Assembly: GCA_922989275.2 (NCBI GenBank)
Contig: OV277867.1
Coordinates: 45,188,070-45,252,069 of the forward strand
Origin: Gari tellinella
Taxonomy: Eukaryota > Mollusca > Bivalvia > Cardiida > Psammobiidae
Length of the DNA stretch: 64,000 nt
Direction of reading: 5' to 3'
The notes below the pieces were generated by a model. It was not told where the DNA came from. It did no database searches and was given only the letters and a program-made list of their open reading frames with translations. Positions 10,834 through 21,192 of the stretch are shown one piece after another (the stretch's first letter is position 1; each line of letters begins with the position of its first letter). The position numbers were made by a program, and so were the translations under genes.

Positions 10834-11093
10834 ATACAAGATTGACTGTACAGTCAAATGTTTGCAATGCAATATTTCAGCATAATAAATGTTTATAATG
10901 GCAGAATGTCTTTCCAGTTTATGTAAATTTGAATTTGATAGATGTGAAATTGATAGGTGTTTTTCGGCGGAGCTGACTGTTTTCTATTTAGACACACTTT
11001 ATATTTGGCCACACATTTCAACCAATAATATTTGATCAGAAATTTAGAATTAAGAGCACCTGTTGAAACTGAATAGTCTGATTGGATAGTAGC
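10834..11093. other. Unassigned DNA
   Basis: No element, exon or RNA gene is recognised. A minus-strand open frame of 157 codons covers 10893-11366, but it runs across the boundary of a D transposon and has no recognisable motif, so it is taken as chance. Confidence 0.4.
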
Positions 11094-13283
11094 CAGGGCT
11101 CCAGATAAGGGAATTGTTTCAAAACTTAAAATCTTTATTTGTGCATTAAACCCTGTGGTGTCACTATACATATGAATTGTCTCTTCGAGACAATCAAAAT
11201 GAGTGGTAATACCATAGGGTTTGGTGCTAAAAGAGGTGAAACAAGAGCGTGTCCCAGTTACACGAATGCCCCCGATGATACAGGGAGGGGAATCCAGACT
11301 ATCAAACGTAAAAGTTAGAGAGCTGAAACTGTAGTGGAGCGCCATTTTGAGGACTTCAAGGGCCATTACTCCAAAGGGCCTAGCATAAATTGGTGCCGCT
11401 GGTTATCCAAATTGGTCTCCATTTTATGTCAACAAACATTTTCAGAAAGTTTGGTGATGATCAGATGAAAAGCAATGTGTTTGTGAAACACAAATGCCCC
11501 CAGCCAGAATCATGTTCTGTAATGTAATGCTTATTTGCAAAAGTAGGTCAAAAGTCATGGTCGTAGGGTAAATGAAAAAATGGCATGGTTGGAGAAGTCT
11601 TAACACAAGAAACATATAAAGTATGGAAGCTCTAGGCCTACTGGTTCAAATGTTATAGGCGTATAAAGATTTATACAAATAAAGGTCAAAGGTCAAGGTC
11701 ACAAGGGCAAAAACGTAGGTATGGTTGGAAAGGTCTTGACACAAGAAATATATAAACAAAATATGAAAGCCGTAGGCCTACTGGTGCAAATGTTATAGCC
11801 ATTTAAAGATTTCAACAAAAGTAGGTCAAATGTCAAGGTCACAAGGTCAAAAAAATTTGTATGGTTAGAAAGGGAAAACACATGTCAAGTATAAAAGGCC
11901 AAGGTGCAAAAATGCAAAAGTTATATCCAAGGTTAAGGTTTTTGGTTAAAGTTTGATTAAATAGGTCAAAGATCGAGGTCAAGGTCACATGGTCAAAGAT
12001 GTTGGTATGGTTGGAAAGGTCTTGACACAAGAAATATACATACAAAATATTAAAGCCCTGGGCCAACTGGTGCAAATGTTATAGCAATTTAAAGATTTTT
12101 ACAAACGAAGGTCAAATGTCAAGGTCAAGGTCAAAAAGTTTTGTATGGTTGGAAAGGTCTTGCCATGAGGAATACACATGCCAAGTATAAAATGCCCAGG
12201 TGCAAAAATGCAAAAGTTATAGCCAAGGTTAAGGTTTTTGGTTAAAGTTTGATTAAATAGGTCAAAGGTCAAGGTCGCATGTTCAAAGATGTTGGTATGG
12301 TTGGAAAGGTCTTGACACAAGAAATATACATACAAAATATGAAAGCCCTGGGCCTACTGGTGCAAATGTTATAGCCATTTAAAGATTTTTACAAAAGTAG
12401 GTCAAATTTCAAGGTCAAGGTCACAAGGTCAAAAAGTTTTATATGGTTGGAAAGGTCTTGCCATGAGGAATACACATGCCAAGGATAAAAGGCCCAGGTT
12501 TAAAAATGCAAAAGTTATAGCCAAGGTTAAGGTTTTTGGTTAAAGTTTGATTAAATAGGTCAAAGGTCAAGGTCATGGTCACAGGGTCAAATATGTTGGT
12601 ATGGTTGGAAAGGTATTGACAAAAGAAATATACATACAAAATATGAAAGCCCTGGGCCTACTGGTGCAAATGTTATAGCCATTTAAAGATTTTTACAAAA
12701 GTAGGTCAAATTTCAAGGTCAAGGTCACAAGGTCAAAATTTTTTATATGGTTGGAAAGGTCTTGCCATGAGGAATACACATGCCAAGGATAAAAGGCCCA
12801 GGTTTAAAAATGCAAAAGTTATAGCCAAGGTTAAGATTTTTGGTTAAAGTTTGATTAAATAGGTCAAAGGTCAAGGTCAAGGTCACATGGTCAAAGATGT
12901 TGGTATGGTTGGAAAGGTCTTGACAAAAGAAATATACATACAAAATATGAAAGCCCTGGGCCTACTGGTGCAAATGTTATAGCCATTTAAAGATTTTTAC
13001 AAAAGTAGGTCAAATGTCAAGGTCAAGGTCACAAGGTCAAAAAGGTTTGTATGGATGGAAAGGTCTTGATACAGGGAAGACACATGCCAAGTATAAAAGG
13101 TCCAGGTACAAAAATGCAAGAGTTATAGCCAAGGTTAAGGTTTTTGGCACAGACAGACGGACAGACGGACGGACAGACGGACAAACCAACAGACATGACA
13201 AAAACTATATGCCCCCGAATCGTAGATTCTGGGGGCATAAAAATGTGATTTGTATAGTTTACTCACTCTTATCTGGAGCCCTG
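11094..13283. mobile_element. MITE family D, split by a large array-bearing insertion
   Basis: The left part begins CAGGGCTCCAGATAAGGG (11094) and contains the D palindrome (about 11155-11222, CCTGTGGTGTCACTA .. GTCTCTTCGAGACAA .. TAATACCATAGGG). The matching right end, ACTCTTATCTGGAGCCCTG, appears only at 13265-13283. Elsewhere D copies are about 193 bp, so roughly 2 kb was inserted between about 11265 and 13245. No clear 6-bp target duplication is visible for this copy. Confidence 0.75.
11265..13245 (+). mobile_element. Helitron/HINE-like element F with a 304-bp dimeric satellite
   Basis: The left end includes AATGCCCCCGATG. The right end is a hairpin, ATGCCCCCGAATC..GATTCTGGGGGCATAA (13210-13240), preceded by a GGACAGACGGAC tract. 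The body is an array of alternating monomers. One type carries ATGGTTGGAAAGGTCTTGAC and AGCCCTGGGCCTACTGG. The other carries GGTCTTGCCATGAGGAATAC and TTTGGTTAAAGTTTGATTA. GTTGGTATGG recurs at 12001, 12291, 12595 and 12899 (290, 304 and 304 bp). Repeated minus-strand frames of 66-78 codons follow from the repetition and are not genes. A short copy with the same ends but no satellite is at 28381-28676. Confidence 0.7.
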
Positions 13284-14270
13284 TAGGCTGGTTTATGTCC
13301 CATTACAGTTTTACATGATGTGGACTGTGGGTGTAAAATTTAGAGATACAGGCTGGCTGTTTACTACACACTGGGCTGCACTGTTGACAAAATTATGCTA
13401 TGATCTGAAATCTATTTATAGATATACAGAGGAAGCTAGGTGTTTCGTAATTGTTTACAACCACTTTGTTTTAATTGTTAACTATAATATTTGTACACAT
13501 TTGCCATACATTAAAAGCAATATTTTATATATGAATAGCCTCAAGTGAGTTAAACACAATTGTGTTGTTTCATCATTATTTACAAGAGTGAAGTACAGTA
13601 GATTGTTGTATCTGTACATTTGTGTATGCTATAGTTTGTTTCAAGAAACTCTATGAATGGAACAATAGATTAATGTGAGGATCTCCTACCAGTAGCTAGG
13701 ATATGAGTTAAATCATTGTTTTGTTTTGCATTTCTGTACATGATAGTTTTGCATTTTAAATAAAAGTTACTGTTTCAATTGAATACTTGTATTTTTTGCT
13801 TTTCAATCCAAGATATTACAATTCTTTGAGAACCTCAATTTTATTCAATTTTGCACACCCATCTATATAGCCTTAGTTCAACCACTCATTCCGCCGAATA
13901 TCTTTTTTAAAGATATTTCTTTATTACTTTGAATACACAATCAAGTGCCGAAATGAACATCCACACCAGTACAATGTTGCAATACATCCAAAGAGTTTTC
14001 AGTACTCTAGATTTAACACTTAAATAAATGTTATGGTTATCATTAAGGATTACCCATGAACCTATAGTAAGATGTTATTGACCTGTCAGTAATAAATAAT
14101 GCAGAGGTCAAGGGACAGTTTTTTAAAGTCTTTTTCAGCTACGTACAGTGGAGAAGGGGCTATTTCTTACAGATAAAGTAATAAAAAATAAAGTAATATA
14201 CCAAGTTAAAGTCTACTTTCAGTCCGAATGACCGCTCAGTCGACTGTACATTTATTCTACAACTATTATA
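13284..14270. other. Unassigned AT-rich DNA
   Basis: No exon, RNA gene or transposon end is recognised. Open frames of 77-90 codons occur, one of which overlaps the satellite tail. They have no recognisable domains. Confidence 0.4.
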
Positions 14271-14273
14271 TCC

Positions 14274-14345
14274 ATTGCAAACAGTTTGGAACCAGATCAG
14301 ATGCCAGGTAGCCCATTATTTGATCTGGCTCCAAACACTGTTTGC
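14274..14345. repeat. C-type hairpin core
   Basis: GCAAACAGTTTGGAACCAGA on the left pairs with TCTGGCTCCAAACACTGTTTGC on the right, with GATGCC..ATTATTTG in the loop region. Outer ends are not identified. Confidence 0.6.
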
Positions 14346-14567
14346 TGCTTAGATGAAAACAAAATTTAATTGGGTTTTTTATGTTGTTGGGTTTGTGTTT
14401 TTAATGTAATTTTCTACTTTTTATTGCATTGCATTTAGTTTGTGTTTAAACAGGAAAGGATAACCTCTGCTCTACTATAGAATCAATGTAGTTAATGCAG
14501 GACACACCTTACACAGAAAGTTTCTATAAGTCTTTGAGCATTATGATGCTTGAACACATGCTCGTGT

Positions 14568-14815
14568 TTAACCTGTTTCTCCATAGATACACATTTTATG
14601 CCTTTAATGTATTCCGCCACTGAAGAAAATAGTTTGATTTTTTACAGTCATGAATATGCACCATAAGAAGTATTTTCTATATCCTAGCAGATGGCAGCTT
14701 AAAGCAGGTGGAAAGTTGAGCAGAATGGTCCTTAAGGCACATTTTGCTTTACTTTCAGCCTGCTTTAAGTGATCACCACTTCAAAAGTTAGAAACAGGCT
14801 GTGGGGTAAAGGACA
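14568..14815. mobile_element. MITE family B (TTAA)
   Basis: It starts TTAA-CCTGTTTCTCCATAGAT and ends GGCTGTGGGGTAAAGG. The core palindrome at about 14697-14769 reads CTTAAAGCAGGTGGAAAG..CCTTAAGG..CTTTCAGCCTGCTTTAAG and has a TTAA in its loop (CCTTAAGG). Non-coding. Confidence 0.7.
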
Positions 14816-15101
14816 AACTTCATATAGAAAGTTCCTATAGTCTCGAGTATTATGGTGCTTGAGCATGTGTTTAAACACTCTAGTTATAACTGTGTGTCTT
14901 TGTAATACTATCAGTAGTTTATTCTGTATCTACCCAGACTTTATTTGCTTTATGTACAAGGTACAAATGATGATAAGCAGCTACAGAACAAAGAAACATA
15001 AAACCAGGTGACTGCTAAATTCAAGACAAAAGTATTACAGACAACTCCTGGCTGCAACATGTCCTAAAACACACCCACATCTCTTCTTCCTCAGTCATCT
15101 C

Positions 15102-15294
15102 TTAACCCTGTACTCTATAGATTTATACACATTTATACACCTTTAATGTATTCATCCACTGAAGAAAATAGTTCCAATTTATAAGTTATGGATACGTATC
15201 ATAAGAAAATTATTGTCTGTACTCTAGCAGATTGGTAGCATAAAGCAGTCACCTATCTTTAATTCTAGAAACAGGCTATGGAGTGAAGGGTTAA
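15102..15294. mobile_element. MITE family B (TTAA), core deleted
   Basis: TTAA-CCCTGTACTCTATAGA is at the left and GGCTATGGAGTGAAGGG-TTAA (15291-15294) at the right. After GCATAAAGCAG the sequence jumps straight to TCACCTATCTTTAATTC, so the hairpin is missing. Palindromes are often lost this way. Confidence 0.75.
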
Positions 15295-15419
15295 TACAAG
15301 TTTTTCTTTTGTTACACTTGTGTTTTTTTTTAAAAGTCTGGTTAAATTCCTTCGGACACGCTTACATATTCTGCCACATTATTATTATATAAATATAAGC
15401 ATCTCCAAAAACCCCTATA

Positions 15420-15622
15420 TACAGTAAAACCTCTCTATTACGACCACTAAATTGTGTTAATTATTATTGTTAGCGACAGGTGACTGCTTAAAGCAAGGTG
15501 ACAGTAAAACAGAAAGCTCCTATATACACTAAAATGAAGGAGCTATCTCATCAGCTTTACTTTCATTCATTCAGCATTCAGTGACTATTTGGCACTGACG
15601 TTTATGGGGTAAAGGGTTAATA
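15420..15622. mobile_element. Chimeric MITE: J-type left end, B-type right end
   Basis: The left end TA-CAGTAAAACCTCTCTATTA matches the J family at 47524. An AAAGCAAGGTGACAGTAAAAC core arm follows. The right end TTTATGGGGTAAAGGG-TTAA is B-like. This suggests recombination or nested insertion followed by deletion. The duplex core is imperfect. Confidence 0.45.
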
Positions 15623-15697
15623 ACCTTTTTCAAGACTAGTTGAAAGAAGTTTATCGCAAATGACAATTGGTGTCAGAAACTTTATTTCTCTTATACA

Positions 15698-16370
15698 ACA
15701 AGAGCATAGCGGAGTTGGGGTATTCAATTCTGCAACATATATGCAAAAGGGATGTTATTCACAGGTGAAATGAGAAATATAAGTTTCAAATGACCATCAC
15801 TCTCCTTGAGTCTGTTGATAATTCACTTATTCAGTCACATTTTAACCTTTTCACAATGCAAGCTATTTTCATTGACTATTGACTGTTACAACCATCTTCA
15901 GAAAGCCGATATTATACGTAAAATATACCATCAGCATACTGAAGATAGCCACAAACCTTCACTAGGAAGTTAAAATATTTTGTGTTATGAAATGATGAAA
16001 AATTGAATGAAACTGACCAAAACTCTCGTAGATAATGATATTGATGTAACATCTCCATTTTACAAAATGTGCATCTTCATATTATATATGACACCAATTA
16101 CACAAATCAAATCACAAAACATTCCGGCAAGAACTCTTGTACTAATTGAGCACAAGAAAAGTGTACACAAAAAAACAATAAACTAAATCTTAAAAGGTCA
16201 TTATAAATTTTATGAAATTGGGCGCAGCATCTCCATTTTACAACATGGGCCTCAACATTATGGTATCAATCACAAACAAATACCAAATCACAAACCCACT
16301 GGGCAAGAACTGGGGAACTAGTTGCAAAACACAAGAAATTGTTAACAGATGGACAGACATAGTGTCAGAG
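15698..16370 (+). mobile_element. Tandem-repeat element starting ACAAGAGC, two main monomers
   Basis: It starts ACAAGAGCATAGCGG, like the ACAAGAGG/ACAAGGGC starts of the E elements. Two related units follow: ACATCTCCATTTTACAAAAT .. CACAAATCAAATCACAAA .. GGCAAGAACTCTTGTACTA (about 16047-16175) and GCATCTCCATTTTACAAC .. ACCAAATCACAAACCC .. GGCAAGAACTGGGGAACTA (about 16226-16345). GGACAGACATAG closes it. A terminal hairpin was not found. Confidence 0.5.
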
Positions 16371-16391
16371 TATCAGCATTATACTCTCTGC

Positions 16392-16632
16392 TTAACCCAT
16401 TACCCCATAGCTGCTTTATAGTTTTGAAGACAGGTGACCATTTAAAGCCTGGTTAAAAGTAAAGCAGAATGTGCCTGAATGTGCATTCTGCTTTATTTTC
16501 AGCCTGCTTTAAGCTACTATCTACAAGGATAGAGAAAACAGTTCTTATGCTGAATATTGCAGACTATTTAAAGTGGATTTTTTATCTTCAATAGAGGAAT
16601 TAATTTAGGCGTATGTATGGGGTATGGGTTAA
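16392..16632. mobile_element. MITE family B (TTAA)
   Basis: TTAA-CCCATTACCCCATAGC .. TATGGGGTATGGG-TTAA, exact flanking TTAA at both ends. The core hairpin at about 16438-16514 reads TTAAAGCCTGGTTAAAAG..CTGAATGTGCATTC..TTTCAGCCTGCTTTAAG. Confidence 0.8.
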
Positions 16633-17335
16633 GAAAAACGCCCAAATTATTGTCAGTCCTGAAGCTACAATACTGAGGGGGTAGGGGACTACATGTACCG
16701 TAAATCATTGTCATTGAAGGACCATTACCACTCTGGCTTAGTTCAATACCAATTCAGACAGGTGGTAACTGTTCTTACGCAATTCAAGTTTGGGCTTTTA
16801 GATTTCTGACACTTATGGGCTGTGTCAATAGTTGCTCAAGTGTCAAGTGAAATTAAAGTCAACCCTCACTTTGATGACCATTCAATAGAAAATCCATAGG
16901 CTGGCATATGACAGGTGGCAGCTTAGTGTAGAACACCATGGCTATTGCAGAATTAAGGCTAAAAAATAAACTTTCTGCAGTACTTATGACCTACATTAAG
17001 CAATCACCCGTCCTGTCTTTATAAAGACCAATTTCATTGTTGAATTTCTGTTGAACACTGATTTGACTGTATATCATTGAAATGCATGTGCTATAGGTCA
17101 ATGAGTCAAACACTTACGTTTCAAAGTGGATTCTCTGCTAATGTATACCTATTTTATGTGTTTTCTTTAAAAGATCTAGAATTTAAGCATTGAAAAAGCC
17201 CCATACTCTTTACCGGGTGAGGAGCATTAAGTAAGTAAGGGGAAAACAATGTATAACACAAATTGTATTAAAACATGTATTTATCAAATGAAGATTAAAT
17301 TTAAAAAATAAAGTTCTTTTTTCCCTTCACAAAGT
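16633..17335. other. Unassigned DNA
   Basis: No intact element or exon is recognised. 16890-16995 contains a diverged K-like pair (GCAGCTTAGTG .. CTGCAGTACTTATGACC). The rest is unremarkable AT-rich sequence. Confidence 0.35.
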
Positions 17336-17450
17336 TAACCTTTCTCCTGCTATAAGCATTATATAAAGGTGTTTCTTTTAAACAGTGTAGAACAAGACCA
17401 GGCAGCTCCTTAATCCTTTACCTCATAGCCTGTTTCTAGTTTTGAAATGA
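17336..17450. mobile_element. Left half of an A-like MITE with a B element end in its loop
   Basis: TTAA-CCTTTCTCCTGCTATAAG opens an A-like element. The arm AACAGTGTAGAACAAGACC..GGCAGCTCC stops at TTAA (17411-17414), where B-type terminal sequence begins (TCCTTTACCTCATAGCCTG). Both elements are then truncated near 17450. A poly-T tract follows at 17493-17516. Confidence 0.5.
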
Positions 17451-17665
17451 TAGATGCTCATAGTGAGCAAACTTTCATAAATGAATTTTCAATTTTTTTT
17501 TTATTTTTTTTTTATTTACGTTTCTGCCTAGTTAGGACTAGTAACTATTGGACGTACCAGAGAGAGGGAAGTGGATACAGCAAACCCCAGATAATCAAGA
17601 TTTTCACATATCTTAACAACCTTAATTTTACTGTACACCGGTTTCTAAATTTATTTCATTCTGCA

Positions 17666-17883
17666 TTAACTCATTCACCCCTGAAACTTTTAATGGAAAA
17701 TTCCAATTTCAAATAAGTCAAGTCCATCTTTGACTATTTAGGGTTACCATTGATTTTATCAATATATTTAAAATTACAAACAGTGATGACCCTGATCAGG
17801 GTCTACACTGTTTGCATAGGACAAGTATAATCCTCAAAGGTACATTGTTTGTAGATGACAAGTATACTCGTCGCTAGGGTTAA
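17666..17883 (-). mobile_element. MITE family A (TTAA), shortened core
   Basis: Reversed A ends: TTAA-CTCATTCACCCCTGAAAC on the left and CGTCGCTAGGG-TTAA on the right. The palindrome is reduced to AACAGTGATGACCCTGATCA-GGGTCTACACTGTT (about 17778-17815), lacking the GGGCTCC..GGAGCCC centre. Confidence 0.7.
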
Positions 17884-17926
17884 ATGTGTTAAGCAACCAC
17901 ATGTTAAGTGTATTCTGAGTGCTTGT

Positions 17927-18174
17927 TTAACCCATTTACCTATAAAGTCGCCTGTTTACGCCTTTAATTTATTCCTCCACTGAAGAAAATAGTTCCAATT
18001 TATACAGTCATGAATATGTATCATAAGAAATATTTTCAGCAGATGGTACATAGCTTCAAGCAGGCTGAAAGTAAAGCAGAATGTGACTTAAGGCGCATTC
18101 TGCTTTACTTTCAACCTGCTTTAAGTAGTTACCTTTCTTCAAAACTGGAAACAGGCTTTGGGGTAAAGGGTTAA
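17927..18174. mobile_element. MITE family B (TTAA)
   Basis: TTAA-CCCATTTACCTATAAAGT .. CTTTGGGGTAAAGGG-TTAA. The core at 18053-18126 reads CTTCAAGCAGGCTGAAAG..AATGTGACTTAAGGCGCATT..CTTTCAACCTGCTTTAAG. CTTAAG at its centre supplies a TTAA. Confidence 0.85.
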
Positions 18175-18179
18175 CACAG

Positions 18180-18720
18180 ATTATACAGTTAACCCTGTTT
18201 CCAATAGATTTCTGTTCAAAGTTGGACATATTACACCCTTATCTTCAAACCAAGATTATTTTAGCACCGTGGAATATCAAATGAACTGAGTTTAATGTTT
18301 GTATAGTCAGTACATGTATATTCATCTCAAAATTGATTATATTGGATAAAGGAATCAATAAATTCATACAACGTTATTGAAATAAGGATGCATCACATTG
18401 TGATATTGGTGATGTTCGTTAATTCCAACAATGGCCATCATTAAATAAAGTATTCAATTTCTTATTCAACCCTTGCTATGTGGGACACAGGTATATACAT
18501 CATTAGTAAACAGTGTAGGACCAGATCAGAGGGTTCATTCAGAGGCCCTCTGATCAGAGTCTGCATGGTTTGCCATACTTTTAAATTTTATGACAACACA
18601 TCCCTTAATAGTCACCATCAAATGCTCATATTTTCAAGAATGTAATAGTTCATTCCGATATTAAGTATTGTAACAGTAAATTAAATATTACCCTTCCTAA
18701 CTATTTCTTTTCAATATCTC
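18180..18720. mobile_element. A-like MITE, diverged, with hairpin
   Basis: The hairpin at about 18508-18580 reads AACAGTGTAGGACCAGATCA..GAGGGTTCATTCAGAGGCCCTC..TGATCAGAGTCTGCATGGTT. A left end AACCCTTGCTATGTGGGACA lies at about 18468. Where it ends on the right is unclear. 18180-18465 is unassigned. Confidence 0.5.
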
Positions 18721-18747
18721 TGAATCATTTGCAAGTTGATAAGTTTA

Positions 18748-18905
18748 TATACAGTCAAACCTCATTTGAACCCGTCAAAAGAATATGTATGATGATTCTT
18801 TTAAAACAGGCGGTAGCTTACATAATGCAGAATGAAAGTAATGCTGAAACATTCCTACAAAGCTTTCAGCATTACTTTCATTCTGCATTAAGCAACAACC
18901 TGTGC
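18748..18905. mobile_element. Palindromic MITE family K (TA-type ends)
   Basis: Left end ATACAGTCAAACCTCATTTG. The core at about 18820-18894 is a hairpin, AATGCAGAATGAAAGTAATGC..TTTC.. / GCATTACTTTCATTCTGCATT, around GAAACATTCCTACAAAGC. The same layout is found at 26790, 38742, 53145 and 54775. Confidence 0.55.
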
Positions 18906-19048
18906 TCAGAGATCTTCAAGTTTCTCAAGTAAATATATTGTCACAGAACTGAGGGATGAATGTCAGTTGAATCAACTTTTCTAAAGTGATTTAGAACACC
19001 TCTGGGTTTGATGGCAATGCAAAACAATATTAATAAGTTCATTCTTAC

Positions 19049-19413
19049 TACAGCGCTCCTTCTCCACAACTACGCCAAATGGGAGACAAAGATTGTGCAT
19101 GTTGTTCGGAGGGAGTTGTTATAGGGAGGGGAATTGGCTTACATTTGCAAACAGCTTGATTCCAGATCAGACGCCGCATAACACGGCGTCTGATCTGGAT
19201 TCAAGCTGTTTGTCACTCGTCATTAATTTATTTTCTACCAAAATGTCCACTAGTCACTTAATTTGAAAAACAGCAGACCACAATTTTAAGCAGAGAATAT
19301 TGCAGCAGTTACATCGTTAGACATAACTGTCCTGTTTAGGGAACTGCAACAAGGGTCGTTGTAAGGAGGGAGTCGTTGTTGGGAGGGCCGTAATGTAGAG
19401 AGGGAGCATTGTA
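19049..19413. mobile_element. TA-flanked TIR element M with C-type hairpin inside
   Basis: The left end TA-CAGCGCTCCTTCTCCACAAC and the right end GTAGAGAGGGAGCATTG-TA are inverted repeats of about 20 bp flanked by TA, as in Tc1/mariner/pogo-type elements. Subterminal inverted motifs GGAGGGAGTTGTTATAGG and CGTTGTAAGGAGGGAGTCG follow. A near-perfect C-type palindrome at 19146-19214 (GCAAACAGCTTGATTCCAGA..GACGCCGCATAACACGGCGTC..TCTGGATTCAAGCTGTTTG) forms the centre. A second copy with the same arrangement is at 46634-46981. Confidence 0.7.
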
Positions 19414-19852
19414 AATGGGAAATAAGTATATACAGAGCCAAATCTAGTTTATTTGTTTTGATTTATGTCTGTTTCTTGCAACTTTTGGTTAACTGGGCGT
19501 CCCAGAGAGAAGGGAGTGGATGCAGAGGAACCTGTGCATCATGCTCTATACTCTTTTACAATAGAGCCCTCTGGTTCTTTTGTATACCCTGATACATGGG
19601 AACTCTGTATAAAGTGTCATCAAAAGGACATGGTCCAGCGAAAGAGTCAGACCAGAGATTCTCCCATCTGGTATTAGGTACTTGAAATGCCTTCTGTGTG
19701 TTTAATGTTCAGGACTCTCTAGTTGGGGACTACTTTTCTTAGTGTAGAAATTATAAAGGCTGTTACAAAGCATATTAAGTGTGGAGTTACGGGTTAAGAT
19801 AGTAATAATATGATATTGCAATGAAAATCGAGAATTCAACAATAAAACTTAC
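19414..19852. other. Sequence 3' of the exon-like segment, unassigned
   Basis: On the minus strand this would be intron following the GT donor at 19852-19851. It contains GGTTAACTGGGCGTCCCAGAG and otherwise nothing recognisable. Confidence 0.35.
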
Positions 19853-20036
19853 GTCTTCGCTGTTGCTCTTTAAAGGCAAGAACATCAAGACTGCGGAAGG
19901 ACAAGTCTATCTCAAATGGGTTCTCTGAATACACTGGTGGCACGCCAACCAGGGGAGGAAGTTTGGGGACATTATCCATACTAGGATGCCGTGTCCTCTC
20001 ACTCCTGGCCGAACTAGTCATGTGTGGTAAAGTCAT
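19853..20036 (-). CDS. Candidate coding exon of an unrecognised minus-strand gene
   Basis: Read on the minus strand, an open frame encodes a Pro-rich stretch (VPKLPPLVGVPPVYSENPFE) followed by IDLSFRSLDVLAFKEQQRRR. It stops at an excellent donor, AGAC|GTAAGT (exon ends at 19853, phase 1). Base composition is clearly less AT-rich than the flanks and there is no repeat overlap. The 5' boundary is uncertain. The first in-frame ATG is at 20036; possible acceptors (ATAG|AACTGGG at about 20051, TTTAAG|AGTGCT at about 20063) have weak pyrimidine tracts. I do not recognise the protein family. The 44300-44354 exon upstream ends in phase 1 and these acceptors start in phase 2 or 0. If both belong to one gene, at least one intervening exon is missing from this annotation. 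Confidence 0.5.
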
Positions 20037-20390
20037 TATCCCAGTTCTATTAGCACTCTTAAACTATATTGACATAGAATTCACAACATCAATGGATTCT
20101 AAATGTCATAAGACTGTCTTCCAGATTTGGAACATTTGTTGCAAGCCCTTTAACACATAAAGCACCCATAGTTCTATTTGTTATCTCCGAAATATCTGCA
20201 CTCATAAGGTTTTGTAAATGGTTTTACTGAGTCAAAACTGTAAAAGTACAGTTAAATCTGTGTATAGTGGCCATCAAATCGTAGATGAAATTTCAGTCTT
20301 GTATAAAGTTACTATAAACATGGCAGATTAATGGAGGAAAAAAGTACCCTTTCCTCAAATCTATTTTTGTATACCAAACTGTGTTTAAAG
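20037..20390. other. Unassigned DNA upstream of the exon-like segment
   Basis: ACAGTTAAATCTGTGTATAG at 20249 resembles the terminal motif of TA-type MITEs (K). No other support is visible. Confidence 0.3.
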
Positions 20391-20394
20391 TAGG

Positions 20395-20475
20395 TGACTA
20401 CTTCAGTCAAGATAAAAGTAAAGCAAAAGCTCCTTAAAGAGATCTTTGCTTTACTTTCATTTTGCTTCAAGCTCC
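20395..20475. repeat. Palindromic repeat, family L core
   Basis: GATAAAAGTAAAGCAAAAGC / GCTTTGCTTTACTTTCATTTTGC pairs around TCCTTAAAGAGAT (about 20410-20466). The flanking elements (TAGGTGACTACTT, then CAAGCTCCCTCCAG) are MITE-like, but the ends are not resolved. Confidence 0.5.
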
Positions 20476-20479
20476 CTCC

Positions 20480-21118
20480 AGTTTCAACACCATAAATGAT
20501 TATTCATTTATGGTGCTCATATAGAGGAAGTGGTAACGGTGTCTTATGGTGTTTATGTGAAGTAAAAGGTTAAAAAGTGGCCAATGTACACAGATTTCCT
20601 TTTTTTTCCCCAGAAATGTTAACAACATTATTAGGTATCCATGTCATATTTACCTTATCTCCAAGTCAAATAGATAAACACTAGTATATTAATCATAAAT
20701 ATTAGTTTTGTCCAGATATCCATATTTTTTACTTCACTATCTCTCTACCACTTGGAATTCCCAACAAAATTTTCATAAAACAATAACAAGGCTATCAATC
20801 GTTCTTCATAATACTTTTAAATCCGATTTTGAACTCACAAATAATATGGTTGCAGGGTTTTTTATTAATCCTATGATCCCAGCGTTAAAGCTATTTAATT
20901 TCAGTCCATGACACTATATTGGAAATCCGTTAGAGCTCTCTGTCCACTTCACGCTACTCGAACCAGTCCACCCGTCCCCAAAGTTTTGACTTGGCCTCTC
21001 AACCTTTTACACTTAACCCTTGAATTGCTTAACAAAATACCGTCTTCTCAAAATATTGCCCAATGTAATTCAGAAATTTACTCTTTAATCCTTTTTATAA
21101 CAGAATATTTACAATTAG
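20480..21118. other. Unassigned AT-rich DNA
   Basis: A small palindrome at about 20490-20518 (CACCATAAATGATTATTCAT .. TTTATGGTG) is present. Two chance-length open frames (20708-20911, 20908-21123) lack motifs. Confidence 0.35.
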
Positions 21119-21192
21119 AGTGACAAATAGTTAGGATCCTGATCAGATGCCGAGTTACTCGGCATCTGATCTGGATCCAAACTGTTTGCAAA
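21119..21192. repeat. C-type hairpin core
   Basis: GTGACAAATAGTTAGGATCC..TGATCAGATGCCGAG-TTA-CTCGGCATCTGATC..TGGATCCAAACTGTTTGC is a nearly perfect hairpin with arms of about 33 bp. No TTAA ends were found in reach. Confidence 0.7.

Noticed and set aside
10893..11366. 157-codon minus-strand open frame, the longest in the window
   Set aside because: It crosses the boundary of a D transposon, covers its palindrome, and shows no domain, splice or start context. Chance is likely.
11839..12943. Series of similar 66-78-codon minus-strand frames that look like a tandem gene family
   Set aside because: They are produced by the 304-bp satellite. Each frame is the same stretch of repeat, with no independent coding evidence.
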